A stretch of DNA of 64,000 bases from the NCBI GenBank assembly GCA_963784995.1, contig CAWATZ010000004.1, positions 496,001 through 560,000 of the forward strand. Direction: 5' to 3'. The position numbers were made by a program, and so were the translations under genes. Below, in pieces: positions 45,623 to 53,546 of this stretch. The stretch comes from CAWATZ01 sp963784995. GTDB lineage: Bacteria > Planctomycetota > Planctomycetia > Gemmatales > Gemmataceae. Within the stretch, counting starts at the first letter, position 1. Each line of letters opens with the position of its first letter. The notes under the pieces were generated by a model. The model worked only from the letters and a program-made list of their open reading frames with translations. It made no database searches and was not told where the DNA came from.

Positions 45623-47845
45623 TTACCGCCGGCGCCCCGGCACGACCTGCATGGGCCTGGCGACAATGCCGGCCGTGTTGCCCCGGACGCGCGTCAAGGA
45701 GACGTCGAGGGAAAGGGCTACCGTACTATCGTCCTCCCTGCCCTGGGATTCCACCCGGACGTGGGCAAAGGAGAGATACCCGCTGTCCTGCGCGAAATGC
45801 ATCTTCCCCGTCACGGTGCCGAAAGTGGACTGCTTGCCGGGCTCGCGCCCCTGGATCTTTCCCAGCAGAGTGATGACGGCACCGTCCTGGCCGGCGTGGA
45901 CCCGGCTGCCTTCGTAGGTGCAGGTCAGGATCAGGTCCACGACCCGCTTCTTGTCTTGATGGCCGAGAATCAGAGGGACGCGGGCCTGCCAGTTTTCCTG
46001 CGCTGCCACGCGCCGATTGGGAACCGCGAGACAGGTCATCTCGTAGAAATTGGCGATCTGCTGAGCGAGCCCGGCAAAGTCCTCACGGAGTTCGACCGGG
46101 AAGCGCGGGTGGAGAGTCGGAATCGTCCTTTGCACCAGCGCCCCCTGGGGGTCAAGAATAAACGTCATGGTGAGGTCGCGCAAGAGGCCCTGCGCTCTGA
46201 CGTACAGTGGGCGGGCTTTGCCGTTCGTGTCGGTGGTCGTAAACTTGGTGGCGCCGAAGGAAAAGTCAAAGCGACCGCCGCGCGGCTCCTTGTTGGCGGT
46301 CTCGAGGACCTCGACTTCCAGGTCATCCCGAAACAACGTCTGCTTGAATCCCTTGGCGACCCGAGCTTCCAAGATACCGGTCAGCTTGAGGGTCCGCTGT
46401 GCTTGACGATCGACGGCGTGCTGCAGGAGGACGGCCTTGCGCTCCAGAGGCGGCAGGTCGGAAGGGGTATAGGCGACCGCCCCGGCCCAGTGCCTGGCCC
46501 CGTCGGCATCGGTCAGAACGGGTTGAATCCAGAGGACCTGCCCGCCGGCCAGGGCCGGCATCGCGACGTCCACCTGGGCGGTGCCGTCCTGGTAGGTGAC
46601 GGCCAGAGAGCGCCTGGGGCTGTCACCGGGCAGCGGCCTGGGTTCAAGCAGCGAGGGCGGCAGGGGCCGGGAGGGCTTTGCCGCCCAGACGTCCAGCTTC
46701 ATCGTGCGGATGCGCTGCAGGGGGTCCAGGCAACTCAGGCGGACGGGCAGTTTCACCTGGTCCTTCTCCCGGAAGGCTTCGCCGAACTGGGTCCGGGCAA
46801 CCCGGCCGCGAAGCAGTTCTTGCACTCGCTCCCCCGGGACGGCAAAGTTGATTTGCGTCCCGCGGATCACGGACACGGCGACGCCGACGACCACGCCGCG
46901 GCTGTCCACCACCGGACCGCCGGAATTGCCCGGGTGCATGCCGCCGTTGACCTGGATCTGGGTCGCGGAACCGGCAGCGTCTTTGCGGATGGAGGAGACG
47001 GACGACTCGCTGGCGGTGATGTCCTTGCCCAGGCTGGTGCCGAACGGGAAGCCGAAGACGTACACCTTTTGTACCAGGGCCAGCGCCCGGCTGGTGTCCA
47101 CGGGCAGAGGGGCAGGGAGCCGGCCGGCCCGGCCCTTGACCCGCAGGACGCCCAGGTCGTATTCCCGGTCCACCGCCAGCACCTGGGCCGGCAGCGCGAA
47201 TTCCTCCGGCTCGCCGCTATGAACCACCACGCGCACCTCCGCCGGCAGAGGGCTTCCGGGACTGAGCATGCCAAGCACGTGGGCATTGGTAAATACCAGG
47301 CCGGGCTGGATGGCGAAAAACCCCGAGCCCTCCACCGTGGTGCCATTGGCGAGGCGGACACGCAAATAGGCCGTGGCTTGCGTGACCTTGCGGGCGGTGT
47401 CCTTGTCGATCACGGCCGGAGCGGGCCCCGAGGGGATCACAATGGCTGGGGCGTCCTGGCCCCCGACGGTGATCTCGACTTCGCGCACTGCCTCGCGTTT
47501 GATCCACCCTTTCAGGTCGTTGACGATGACCAGGTAATACTCCTCGTTCTTCTTGGTGAAGCGCAGCACTTCGCCGCGGCTGACGGTGGCGATGACCTTG
47601 TCGCCCGCTTGCACCTCGGCGGAGGCAGCGGTCACCTGGACGCGAACCTCCTTGGCAGGCACCGTCTTCTTGGCAGGAAGCGGCGGATCCTCCTCTGTGG
47701 TTTTCTTGGCGGGTAGTGGCGGCTCGGCCTCCTTCCTCGAGGGAGGGTCAACCTGACAGAGGGCGAGCGAGGCTGAAAGCAGTAAGGCGGCCAGCAGCGC
47801 CGCGCTGAATAACCCGGACCGCCAATCGAAACAGTAGCTCTTCAT
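45623..47845 (-). CDS. Exported trypsin-like serine protease with SH3-like domain (740 aa)
   Basis: The ATG at 47845 is preceded by AAGGAG. Residues about 10-31 form a signal or anchor segment. A Pro/Lys-rich linker with repeats of PPLPAKKT is followed by an SH3-like domain at 65-125 (SAEVQAGDKVIATVSRGEVL, WIKREAVREV). The S1 protease domain lies at about 160-345 with the triad His in FTNAHVLG, Asp in DREYDLGVLRV and Ser in GMHPGNSGGPVVDSRG. The 400-residue C-terminal part is beta-rich and unrecognised. The enzyme should act in the periplasm or on the surface. It is upstream of the TPR gene in the same direction. Confidence 0.88.
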   Translation of the reverse strand: MKSYCFDWRSGLFSAALLAALLLSASLALCQVDPPSRKEAEPPLPAKKTTEEDPPLPAKKTVPAKEVRVQVTAASAEVQAGDKVIATVSRGEVLRFTKKNEEYYLVIVNDLKGWIKREAVREVEITVGGQDAPAIVIPSGPAPAVIDKDTARKVTQATAYLRVRLANGTTVEGSGFFAIQPGLVFTNAHVLGMLSPGSPLPAEVRVVVHSGEPEEFALPAQVLAVDREYDLGVLRVKGRAGRLPAPLPVDTSRALALVQKVYVFGFPFGTSLGKDITASESSVSSIRKDAAGSATQIQVNGGMHPGNSGGPVVDSRGVVVGVAVSVIRGTQINFAVPGERVQELLRGRVARTQFGEAFREKDQVKLPVRLSCLDPLQRIRTMKLDVWAAKPSRPLPPSLLEPRPLPGDSPRRSLAVTYQDGTAQVDVAMPALAGGQVLWIQPVLTDADGARHWAGAVAYTPSDLPPLERKAVLLQHAVDRQAQRTLKLTGILEARVAKGFKQTLFRDDLEVEVLETANKEPRGGRFDFSFGATKFTTTDTNGKARPLYVRAQGLLRDLTMTFILDPQGALVQRTIPTLHPRFPVELREDFAGLAQQIANFYEMTCLAVPNRRVAAQENWQARVPLILGHQDKKRVVDLILTCTYEGSRVHAGQDGAVITLLGKIQGREPGKQSTFGTVTGKMHFAQDSGYLSFAHVRVESQGREDDSTVALSLDVSLTRVRGNTAGIVARPMQVVPGRRR

Positions 47846-48020
47846 CGTAAACTCCTTGGGGGGGAGAACGAAAACTCGCAGCAACCGGCGCATCAGAAAA
47901 TTCTCAGCAACGTCGAACGCCCAGGATCAGCTGCAGGCCGCGTTGCCAGAGCAGGATCCAGGCAGGGAAGTGTGACGCGGCCTATCAGTTGGTTTCGCTG
48001 ATGCCGCCTGCCCAGTTGCG

Positions 48021-48572
48021 TCACACCTCAACCTGGTCGTTTTGCTCGGAACTACTGAATAATACCCTACCAGGCTCAACCAGACTTTCAAGCAAAAAGT
48101 GCAGAATCCTCAACGTTGCTGGACTGCCCTGGCAAGGCCCCTGGCTGGCCTCGGGATGCGTCGCAAGGGGTTGGCAGGCCCAGGGCCTTTCGACCCGGTC
48201 GGAACCTCTGGCGAGGCCTGAGCGGTGTCTGATTGCCTCGGTGGGAGAACCAGGGGCAGCTGTCCGGGGACCAAATGCCGGGGCCGGGCCGTCAGTCAGG
48301 TCGGCCTCCAGGGCCTGTCGGGCCAGGTCGCGTTTGCCGGCCCGCTGGCGGTCGTACTCATCGAGGAAGGCGTGGTGCAGGATCTGGCGTAGCCAGGCGA
48401 AGCGCTCCGCGTCGGTGCCGCCGCGAAACTGCTTCACGTCCCGGCACGCTTCCGCGAAGGTCTGCTGCACCAGATCGGAGGCCTCCAGGCCGAGCTGCTG
48501 ATGGCGGGCGAGTTGTGCGCGAGCGAGCAACAGCAGCGCCGAGTGATACCTCTCCAGGCCGTTGTCTGGCAT
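48021..48572 (-). pseudogene. Truncated ECF sigma factor gene (N-terminal part fused to unrelated sequence)
   Basis: The frame starts at ATG 48572 with the same AGGAGG site as the intact sigma gene and matches it for about 92 codons through RFAWLRQILHHAFLDEYDRQ and ALEADLT. From 48294 downward the sequence is unrelated and low in protein character (DGPAPAFGPRTAAPGSPTEA). Region 4, which binds the -35 element, is missing, so a working sigma factor is not expected. The fragment is the 3'-truncated member of a duplicated pair. Confidence 0.85.
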
Positions 48573-48717
48573 GAACGGAACCTCCTGAGGATCAGAGAGA
48601 AGGTGAGACTCTAATTTAACAAGGCGGGAAAGGAAAGCAAATTGCTCGCGCGAAAACACCACCTCACGACGGCCAGAGCGCCTCCACCGTCTCACGAGCT
48701 TGCGCGAAGCGCTCGTC
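48295..48717. repeat. 423-base direct repeat, copy 2
   Basis: Counterpart of 43691-44113, same orientation, about 97% identical by eye. Its inner end coincides with the point where the sigma homology in the truncated gene stops. Confidence 0.92.
48613..48640 (-). promoter_or_regulatory. Possible promoter of the truncated sigma gene
   Basis: Identical TTGCTT/16/TAAATT arrangement to the intact copy, about 40 bases before the ATG at 48572. Confidence 0.35.
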
Positions 48718-49088
48718 AGGCGCCCGAGTTACGACCAGGGAGGGCGGCCCAAGCTGAACACAGCTGGCGCCGAAAGTCACGGAGGCCGGTCGCCTGGTAG
48801 GCCCTCCCGAATACCCTGGCGGGTGGCAGGCAGGCGCCGAAATGTCCCTTGCTGGCATCCACGGGACCATCACAGCCAGCATCGGGCGTACCGGCCACAC
48901 TCAACAAAGTGGCCGGCAGGGCAGGCAAACCGGATTCGATTGGTCCGCAGCAAGCCAATGTCTCAGGGAAGTCCGTAGGGTGGGCCAAGCGCAGCGAGGC
49001 CCACCGGCAGCCGTGGTGGGCCTTGCTGCGCTCGGCCCACCCTACGGCTGCTGTTCGATCCGCAACGGACGTGAGCTGGTCAGGGAGT
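48718..49088. other. Gene-free region between the truncated sigma gene and CPBP protease gene
   Basis: The first 250 bases contain no credible reading frame, RNA gene or promoter. The remainder holds the palindrome at 48973-49047 directly downstream of the CPBP gene. It looks like debris at the edge of the rearranged region. Confidence 0.4.
48973..49047. repeat. Inverted repeat, GGGCCGAGCGCAGCGAGG family, copy 2
   Basis: Arms 48973-49005 and 49015-49047 pair with two mismatches around a 9-base loop. The unit is the same as at 16086-16155. It lies about 40 bases beyond the stop of the CPBP gene, a terminator-like position. Confidence 0.9.
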
Positions 49089-49859
49089 TCAGTAAGGCGC
49101 CTGGCCGGACCCGGTGCCAATGGTGATCATCACGTTGTAACAGGCGTGCGTGCCCACCACCACGCCGAAGCCGCGGAAGTGGAACAGCAGGGCGAAATAG
49201 AGGCCGGCCAGCACCCGGAAGGCGAACTCGTAATTGTGGTATTGTTCTCCGAACGGCCCCAGGTTGTGGGCGGCCGAGAAGAGCGTGGCGGAACCCAGGG
49301 CGGCCAGCAGACACGCCAGATGCTCGACCACGTCCATCTTGCGCAGCAGCCAGAACAGGGCGGAGTAGAGCAGCAACCGGAACAGCATTTCCTCGTAGAT
49401 GCCCGCGCCGAGGAAAGGCACCAGGCGCTTCAGGGACGGGTCCGCATTGTTGCTCACGACCAGAGGCAAGCCCATCGTTTGCATCAGCGGGGCCAGCACC
49501 CGGCTGATGCCCCACAGGCCCAGGGCAAAGGCCACGCTCTCCAGCCCGATGCCGCTGAGGACGTTGGCCAGATCGGCCGGCTTGTCGTCCCGCCGGCGGT
49601 GGATCCAGACCAGGAAGATCAGGATCAGCAGCACGGGGGGAAGCCAGAAGAGGATCGTGGACAGTGTGGCCGCCAGTTTGCCGCCCACCTTCAGACCGAC
49701 TCCCTTGAAGAACTCCCGCAAGTACCAGTCGCCCCCGTTGCGGTCGCCGCCCAGGACCAGCACGGCGGTCTCGTACAGCAGCAGCAGCGGCAAGACGAAC
49801 AGGAAGCACGGCCAGGGATGCCGGCTGGCGGCCAGGTAGCCGTTTGCCTTGGTGGACAT
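49089..49859 (-). CDS. CPBP-family intramembrane metalloprotease (256 aa)
   Basis: The ATG at 49859 is chosen because upstream codons are repeat-derived (SPPTPLPNGERE). Six or more hydrophobic segments are visible. The family motifs are GAGIYEEMLFRLLLYSALFW (EExxxR), FSAAHNLGPFGE (FxxxH) and VGTHACYN (HxxxN). These zinc-type Abi/CPBP proteins cleave within membranes, as Rce1-type proteases or in bacteriocin immunity; the local substrate is unknown. The gene is flanked by palindromes on both sides. Confidence 0.88.
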   Translation of the reverse strand: MSTKANGYLAASRHPWPCFLFVLPLLLLYETAVLVLGGDRNGGDWYLREFFKGVGLKVGGKLAATLSTILFWLPPVLLILIFLVWIHRRRDDKPADLANVLSGIGLESVAFALGLWGISRVLAPLMQTMGLPLVVSNNADPSLKRLVPFLGAGIYEEMLFRLLLYSALFWLLRKMDVVEHLACLLAALGSATLFSAAHNLGPFGEQYHNYEFAFRVLAGLYFALLFHFRGFGVVVGTHACYNVMITIGTGSGQAPY

Positions 49860-49888
49860 GGTGGACTCAAAGGTAAAGGGAGTCTTGT

Positions 49889-50038
49889 TCTCCCTCTCCC
49901 CATTTGGGAGAGGGGTTGGGGGTGAGGGGTGCATTTGATTTATCGTTTCGCGCTGAGGCGGTTGAGCGCGAAACGATAAATCAAGGCACCATCCCCCTCA
50001 CCCCCCAACCCCCTCTCCCCAGCGGGGAGAGGGGAGAG
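49889..50038. repeat. Nested inverted repeats: GATTTATCGTTTCGCG copy 3 inside a CTCCCC/GGGGAG pair
   Basis: The core has perfect 20-base arms (49935-49954, 49965-49984). It sits at the centre of a larger imperfect inverted repeat formed by G-rich sequence at 49889-49932 (GAGAGGGGTTGGGGGTGAGG) and C-rich sequence at 49986-50038. The outer element is of the same family as the insertion at 32784-32829. The block lies between two tandem minus-strand genes. Confidence 0.9.
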
Positions 50039-50044
50039 TAAGGG

Positions 50045-51532
50045 TCACGCCGCCGCCCACTCCGGATACTGCGGCCCGAACAGCTCGCGCCGCTCCTGCG
50101 GTGTCAGAGCGCGGACGATGCCGTGGCTGTCCGTCCGGGCCAGGTCGAGATGGCGCGGCAACGGCAGCGGCTGCTTGTCGCCGTCGAACAGCAGGGCCAC
50201 GACCGGCCTGGACAGCGCGTTCAGATCGCACTTCGGCCCCGGAGCAGCCACGACCACGCCCACGGTCCCATCAGACAGTTCCACCGCCGAGCCGACCGGG
50301 TAGAAGGATAGCTGCAGCAGCTGCTCGGCGTGCTGCGGATCGAACTGTCCCTGCTCGGCCAGGAGCAAGGTGTCGGTCAGGGCGGTGCGCGTCTCGCGGG
50401 CCGGCCGATGGGGCCGGGTCGAACAGAGGCTGACGTAGCAGTCACAGATCCCCAGCATCCGCACAAGCGGGCTGAGCTGCCCGCCGCGCAACCCCTCCGG
50501 ATAGCCCGAGCCGTCGAGCCGCTCGTGATGGCGAGCCACGGCGTCGATCAGAGAGCGCTGTTCGACCGCAAACGGCTCCACCAGCGACGCCCCGATCTGG
50601 CAATGGGCCTGGACCTGTCGCCGCTGTTCCTCGCTGAGCGGTTCGGCAGAGGCCAGGACTTCTGCCGGCACGCGGAGCATGCCGACGTCGTGCAGCAGGG
50701 CAGCCACCACCGCCTCCCGCAATCGGCCCTTCAGTTCCGGATCATCCCGGCCAATGCGTGCCAGGACACGAGCCGTGGTCAGGCTGTGCGCCGCCACGAA
50801 GCGCGCCGGCTGGGTCGGATCACAGGGCAGGAACCGCAGCGGTTCCCCCTCCTGCGTCTCCTGCAAGATCGAGTCAGCCAACTCCAGGAAGGGACGCAAT
50901 TCCCCGAGCTGGGCGGACGCGACGGCGGTCAGCGTTTCCGTCAGCGATTGCAGCAGGCCCCGCTGCCGGTCATGCTGGGCCACGGCCGCCGAGAGCGTGT
51001 CCAGACGCCGGGACACCACGCTGAGGATGCCCTCCAGGCCATCGCACAGGTGCAGCTGACCCGTGGCCGTCTCGGGAAAGTGAGGCACCATGCGCAGGGC
51101 GGTATCGGCGATGGCCGCGGTCTCGCGATAACACTGGGCGAGCGGATCGGCGAAGTCGAACAGGTAGGCGGCGGCGGGAGTGCCCGGCTCGGCCGGCTCC
51201 GGGTAAGGGGGCGCGAAGGCGTCGGCGAGGTCGCGGAGCTGGTGCAGCAGGTCGCGGCCCTGCTCAAGCACCAGCCGGGCCCGGCTGGTCAGGCACTGGA
51301 CCGCGGAGCGAGCCGGCGCGGCGGCCGTGACGGTGCCGACAGCGTGGTCCACGTCCCGGTCATGCTCCAGGTCGGCCTGGACGCGCTGCTCCAGGGCCTC
51401 GACCGAGCCGGACAGCCACTCCGGGGCCAGGACGGAGGCGGAGGCCGCCACCTGGCGGGACTGCTCCCGGCTCTGTTCCAGCCGCTGCCGCAGGGCGGTG
51501 ATCCGGGCCAGTAACGCCTGGGTTTCGCTCAT
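50045..51532 (-). CDS. HD-GYP domain protein (495 aa)
   Basis: The ATG at 51532 follows AGGGAGGAT. Residues 1-250 are helical and coiled-coil-like without a known sensor domain. The HD-GYP domain occupies about 265-400: AAHSLTTARVLARIG, VVAALLHDVGMLRVP (HD), HCQIGASLVEPFA, and RHHERLDGSGYPEGLRGGQL with the HHE...GSGYP signature. Such proteins hydrolyse cyclic di-GMP or related dinucleotides with a bimetal centre. The C-terminal 90 residues (VGSAVELSDGTVGVVVAAPG) form a small beta domain as in several HD-GYP proteins. It is transcribed divergently from the NtrC-type regulator. Confidence 0.88.
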   Translation of the reverse strand: MSETQALLARITALRQRLEQSREQSRQVAASASVLAPEWLSGSVEALEQRVQADLEHDRDVDHAVGTVTAAAPARSAVQCLTSRARLVLEQGRDLLHQLRDLADAFAPPYPEPAEPGTPAAAYLFDFADPLAQCYRETAAIADTALRMVPHFPETATGQLHLCDGLEGILSVVSRRLDTLSAAVAQHDRQRGLLQSLTETLTAVASAQLGELRPFLELADSILQETQEGEPLRFLPCDPTQPARFVAAHSLTTARVLARIGRDDPELKGRLREAVVAALLHDVGMLRVPAEVLASAEPLSEEQRRQVQAHCQIGASLVEPFAVEQRSLIDAVARHHERLDGSGYPEGLRGGQLSPLVRMLGICDCYVSLCSTRPHRPARETRTALTDTLLLAEQGQFDPQHAEQLLQLSFYPVGSAVELSDGTVGVVVAAPGPKCDLNALSRPVVALLFDGDKQPLPLPRHLDLARTDSHGIVRALTPQERRELFGPQYPEWAAA

Positions 51533-51692
51533 GGGATCCTCCCTGTTCGACCGCGGCGCCCCGCGCACTGCGGAATGTCAAGCCCTTCTGGGACATACTG
51601 GAAATATCGGTGTTCCGGGGGCTCCGACTTTACAGCTTGGCGCGAAGGCAACCGAGGCAAGGAGAGAAGGTGTGGGCAAGCGACACCTGCCG

Positions 51693-51847
51693 CACAAGCC
51701 CGAAGCGCTGCGCCGGAACCCGACACAAGCCCGAAGCGCGACGCCGGACCCGACACAAGCCCGAAGCGCCAGCGCCGGAACCCGACACAAGCCCAAGCGC
51801 AGCGCCGGGACATGCCGGTCCCGGCGCTGGCGCTTCGGGCTTGTGGG
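51693..51847. repeat. Tandem array of CAAGCCCGAAGCG units plus one inverted copy in a divergent promoter region
   Basis: Three complete ACAAGCCCGAAGCG units and one near-copy (CACAAGCCCAAGCGCAGCG) alternate with CGCCGGAACCCGA-type spacers at 51693-51808. An inverted copy (CGCTTCGGGCTTGTG) ends at 51847. The array fills most of the 359-base gap between the divergent HD-GYP and NtrC genes and could influence both promoters. The rest of the gap (51533-51692) shows no other signal. Confidence 0.88.
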
Positions 51848-51891
51848 GCTGGTCGCGCTGGTTAGAATCAATCAGGATGGAGGGCAAGCCA

Positions 51892-53385
51892 ATGACCGAG
51901 CAGATTCGCGTCCTGGTGATCGACGACGAGGCATTCCACGCCGAGACGGTGGCCGAGGCCCTGGAGCGTGTCGGCTACGATTGCGTCATCGCCACCAGCG
52001 GGCAGGAAGGCTCCCGCAAGATCGAGGAGGAGCCCTGGGACGTCATCCTCACCGATCTGAAGATGGCCGACCTGGACGGCATGGCCATCGTCCGCAAGGC
52101 CCGCGCGGAAATGCCGGAAACCGAGGTGGTGGTCATCACCGGCCACGGCGACGTCAAGACCGCGGTGGAAGCGATCAAGCTGGGGGCGGCCAACTACCTG
52201 ACCAAGCCGGTGGACCTGGCCGAGGTGCGGGCCATCGTCGCGAAAGCGGCCGAGCGCGTCCGGCTGGCGAGGGCCAACCGCGAGCTGAAGCGGCTGCTGG
52301 ACGAGAAGTTCGGCTTCGAGGGTGTCGTCGGCAACAGCCCGCGGATGCACGACGTCATCAGCCGCTTGCAGAACATCGCTCCGACCCAGGCCACCGTGAT
52401 GATCCTGGGCGAGACCGGCACCGGCAAGGAACTGATCGCCCAGGCGATCCACCACAACAGTCCGCGGCGCAACAAGAACTTCGTGCCGCTCAACTGCACC
52501 GCCTTCAACGAAAACCTGCTCGACGACGAGCTGTTCGGCCATGAGCCGGGAGCGTTCACCGGAGGGGAACGGCGGCGGATCGGCAAGTTCGAGTACGCCA
52601 ACGGCGGCACGCTGTTCCTCGACGAGGTTGGTGACATGCCGTTGCCGTTGCAGGCCAAGCTGCTGCGGGTGCTGGAGAACAAGGAGATCTTCCGCATTGG
52701 CAGCAATGAGCCGATCAAGGTCAACGTCCGGGTGCTGTCGGCCACCAACAAGGACCTGGACGCCCTGGTGGCCGAGGGCAAGTTCCGGCAAGACCTGCTG
52801 TTCCGGCTCAAGGTGGTGACGGTCAAGCTGCCCCCGCTGCGCGAGCGGCGCGAGGACGTTCCGCTGCTGGCGGCTCATTTCCTCAAGGAGTTCAACGCGG
52901 CCAACGACAAGAACGTGACGAGCATTGCCGAGCCGGTCCGGCGGGCGATGGCGGTCTACGACTGGCCCGGCAACGTTCGCGAGCTGCGCAACTTCATCGA
53001 GAGCGCCGTGGTGCAGGACGTCGATGGCGTGATCGGCCTGGACGACGTGCAGGAGAGCGGTATCGTCCGCAAGACGCCGATCACCCCAACTTCGGGCGCC
53101 GTGGCCCTGGTGGGTCGGCCGCTGGCGGAGGTGGAGCGCTACTACATCGAACAAGCGCTGGCCCTGACGGAGGGCAACCGTGAGGCAGCGGCCGGGCTGC
53201 TGGGCATGGGCGAGCGCACGCTGTACCGCAAGATCAACGAGTGGAAGGCGCAGGACAAGGTGCGCGAGAAGCTCGACGAGGCGGGCGGCAACGTGGCCGA
53301 GGCAGCCCGGAAGCTGAACATGAAGCCGACGGCGCTGGAGCGGAAGCTCAAGAAGTGGGGCTGGCAGGTGCCGGCGCGGGTGTGA
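51892..53385 (+). CDS. NtrC-family sigma-54-dependent response regulator (497 aa)
   Basis: The ATG at 51892 follows GGAGGG; upstream codons are repeat-derived. The receiver domain (1-120) has VLVIDDEAFHAETV, phospho-acceptor Asp in VILTDLKMADLDG, and the Lys in YLTKPVDL. The AAA+ domain (140-380) shows ILGETGTGKELIAQAIHHNS, LFGHEPGAFTGGERRRIGKF, GGTLFLDEVGDMPLPLQAKL and DWPGNVRELRNFIESAV. The sigma-54 loop is GAFTGG instead of the usual GAFTGA. The C-terminus carries a Fis-type helix-turn-helix (NREAAAGLLGMGERTLYRKI) and then a second similar one (GNVAEAARKLNMKPTALERK). The cognate kinase is not in the window. Confidence 0.92.
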   Translation: MTEQIRVLVIDDEAFHAETVAEALERVGYDCVIATSGQEGSRKIEEEPWDVILTDLKMADLDGMAIVRKARAEMPETEVVVITGHGDVKTAVEAIKLGAANYLTKPVDLAEVRAIVAKAAERVRLARANRELKRLLDEKFGFEGVVGNSPRMHDVISRLQNIAPTQATVMILGETGTGKELIAQAIHHNSPRRNKNFVPLNCTAFNENLLDDELFGHEPGAFTGGERRRIGKFEYANGGTLFLDEVGDMPLPLQAKLLRVLENKEIFRIGSNEPIKVNVRVLSATNKDLDALVAEGKFRQDLLFRLKVVTVKLPPLRERREDVPLLAAHFLKEFNAANDKNVTSIAEPVRRAMAVYDWPGNVRELRNFIESAVVQDVDGVIGLDDVQESGIVRKTPITPTSGAVALVGRPLAEVERYYIEQALALTEGNREAAAGLLGMGERTLYRKINEWKAQDKVREKLDEAGGNVAEAARKLNMKPTALERKLKKWGWQVPARV

Positions 53386-53397
53386 GCCGGCTTTCGA

Positions 53398-53521
53398 CCC
53401 CTGCCGGCTTGCCCGGCAGGTGAAGGAGGTCTCTGGCTAGATAAAAGACGGAAAGAAAAGGTTGTTGCACTGCCCCCTCTAGCTAACGACCTGCTTCACC
53501 TGCCGGGCAAGCCGGCAGGGG
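53398..53521. repeat. Widely spaced perfect 28-base inverted repeat
   Basis: Arms 53398-53425 and 53494-53521 are perfectly complementary but separated by 68 bases. Each arm also folds internally (CCTGCCGG-cttg-CCCGGCAGG). It spans the gap between the NtrC-type and mutL genes, and the right arm ends 25 bases before the mutL start. Confidence 0.9.
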
Positions 53522-53546
53522 CCGAACCCAGTCCCCTGGAGTTTTC

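Noticed and set aside
40803..48717. A defence island or integrated mobile element with its own recombinase
   Set aside because: The block has repeats at its parts but no transposase, integrase or attachment site. Genes are ordinary planctomycete regulators and secreted proteins.
48664..48900. 78-codon minus-strand frame ending in DERFAQARETVEALWPS
   Set aside because: Only the last dozen or so codons are shared with the other copy of the duplicated region (44.1 kb); the rest is not conserved there. At most it is the tail of a lost upstream gene.
51693..51847. Possible CRISPR array
   Set aside because: Units are 14-20 bases with short similar spacers and include an inverted copy; no cas genes. 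It is a REP-like cluster.
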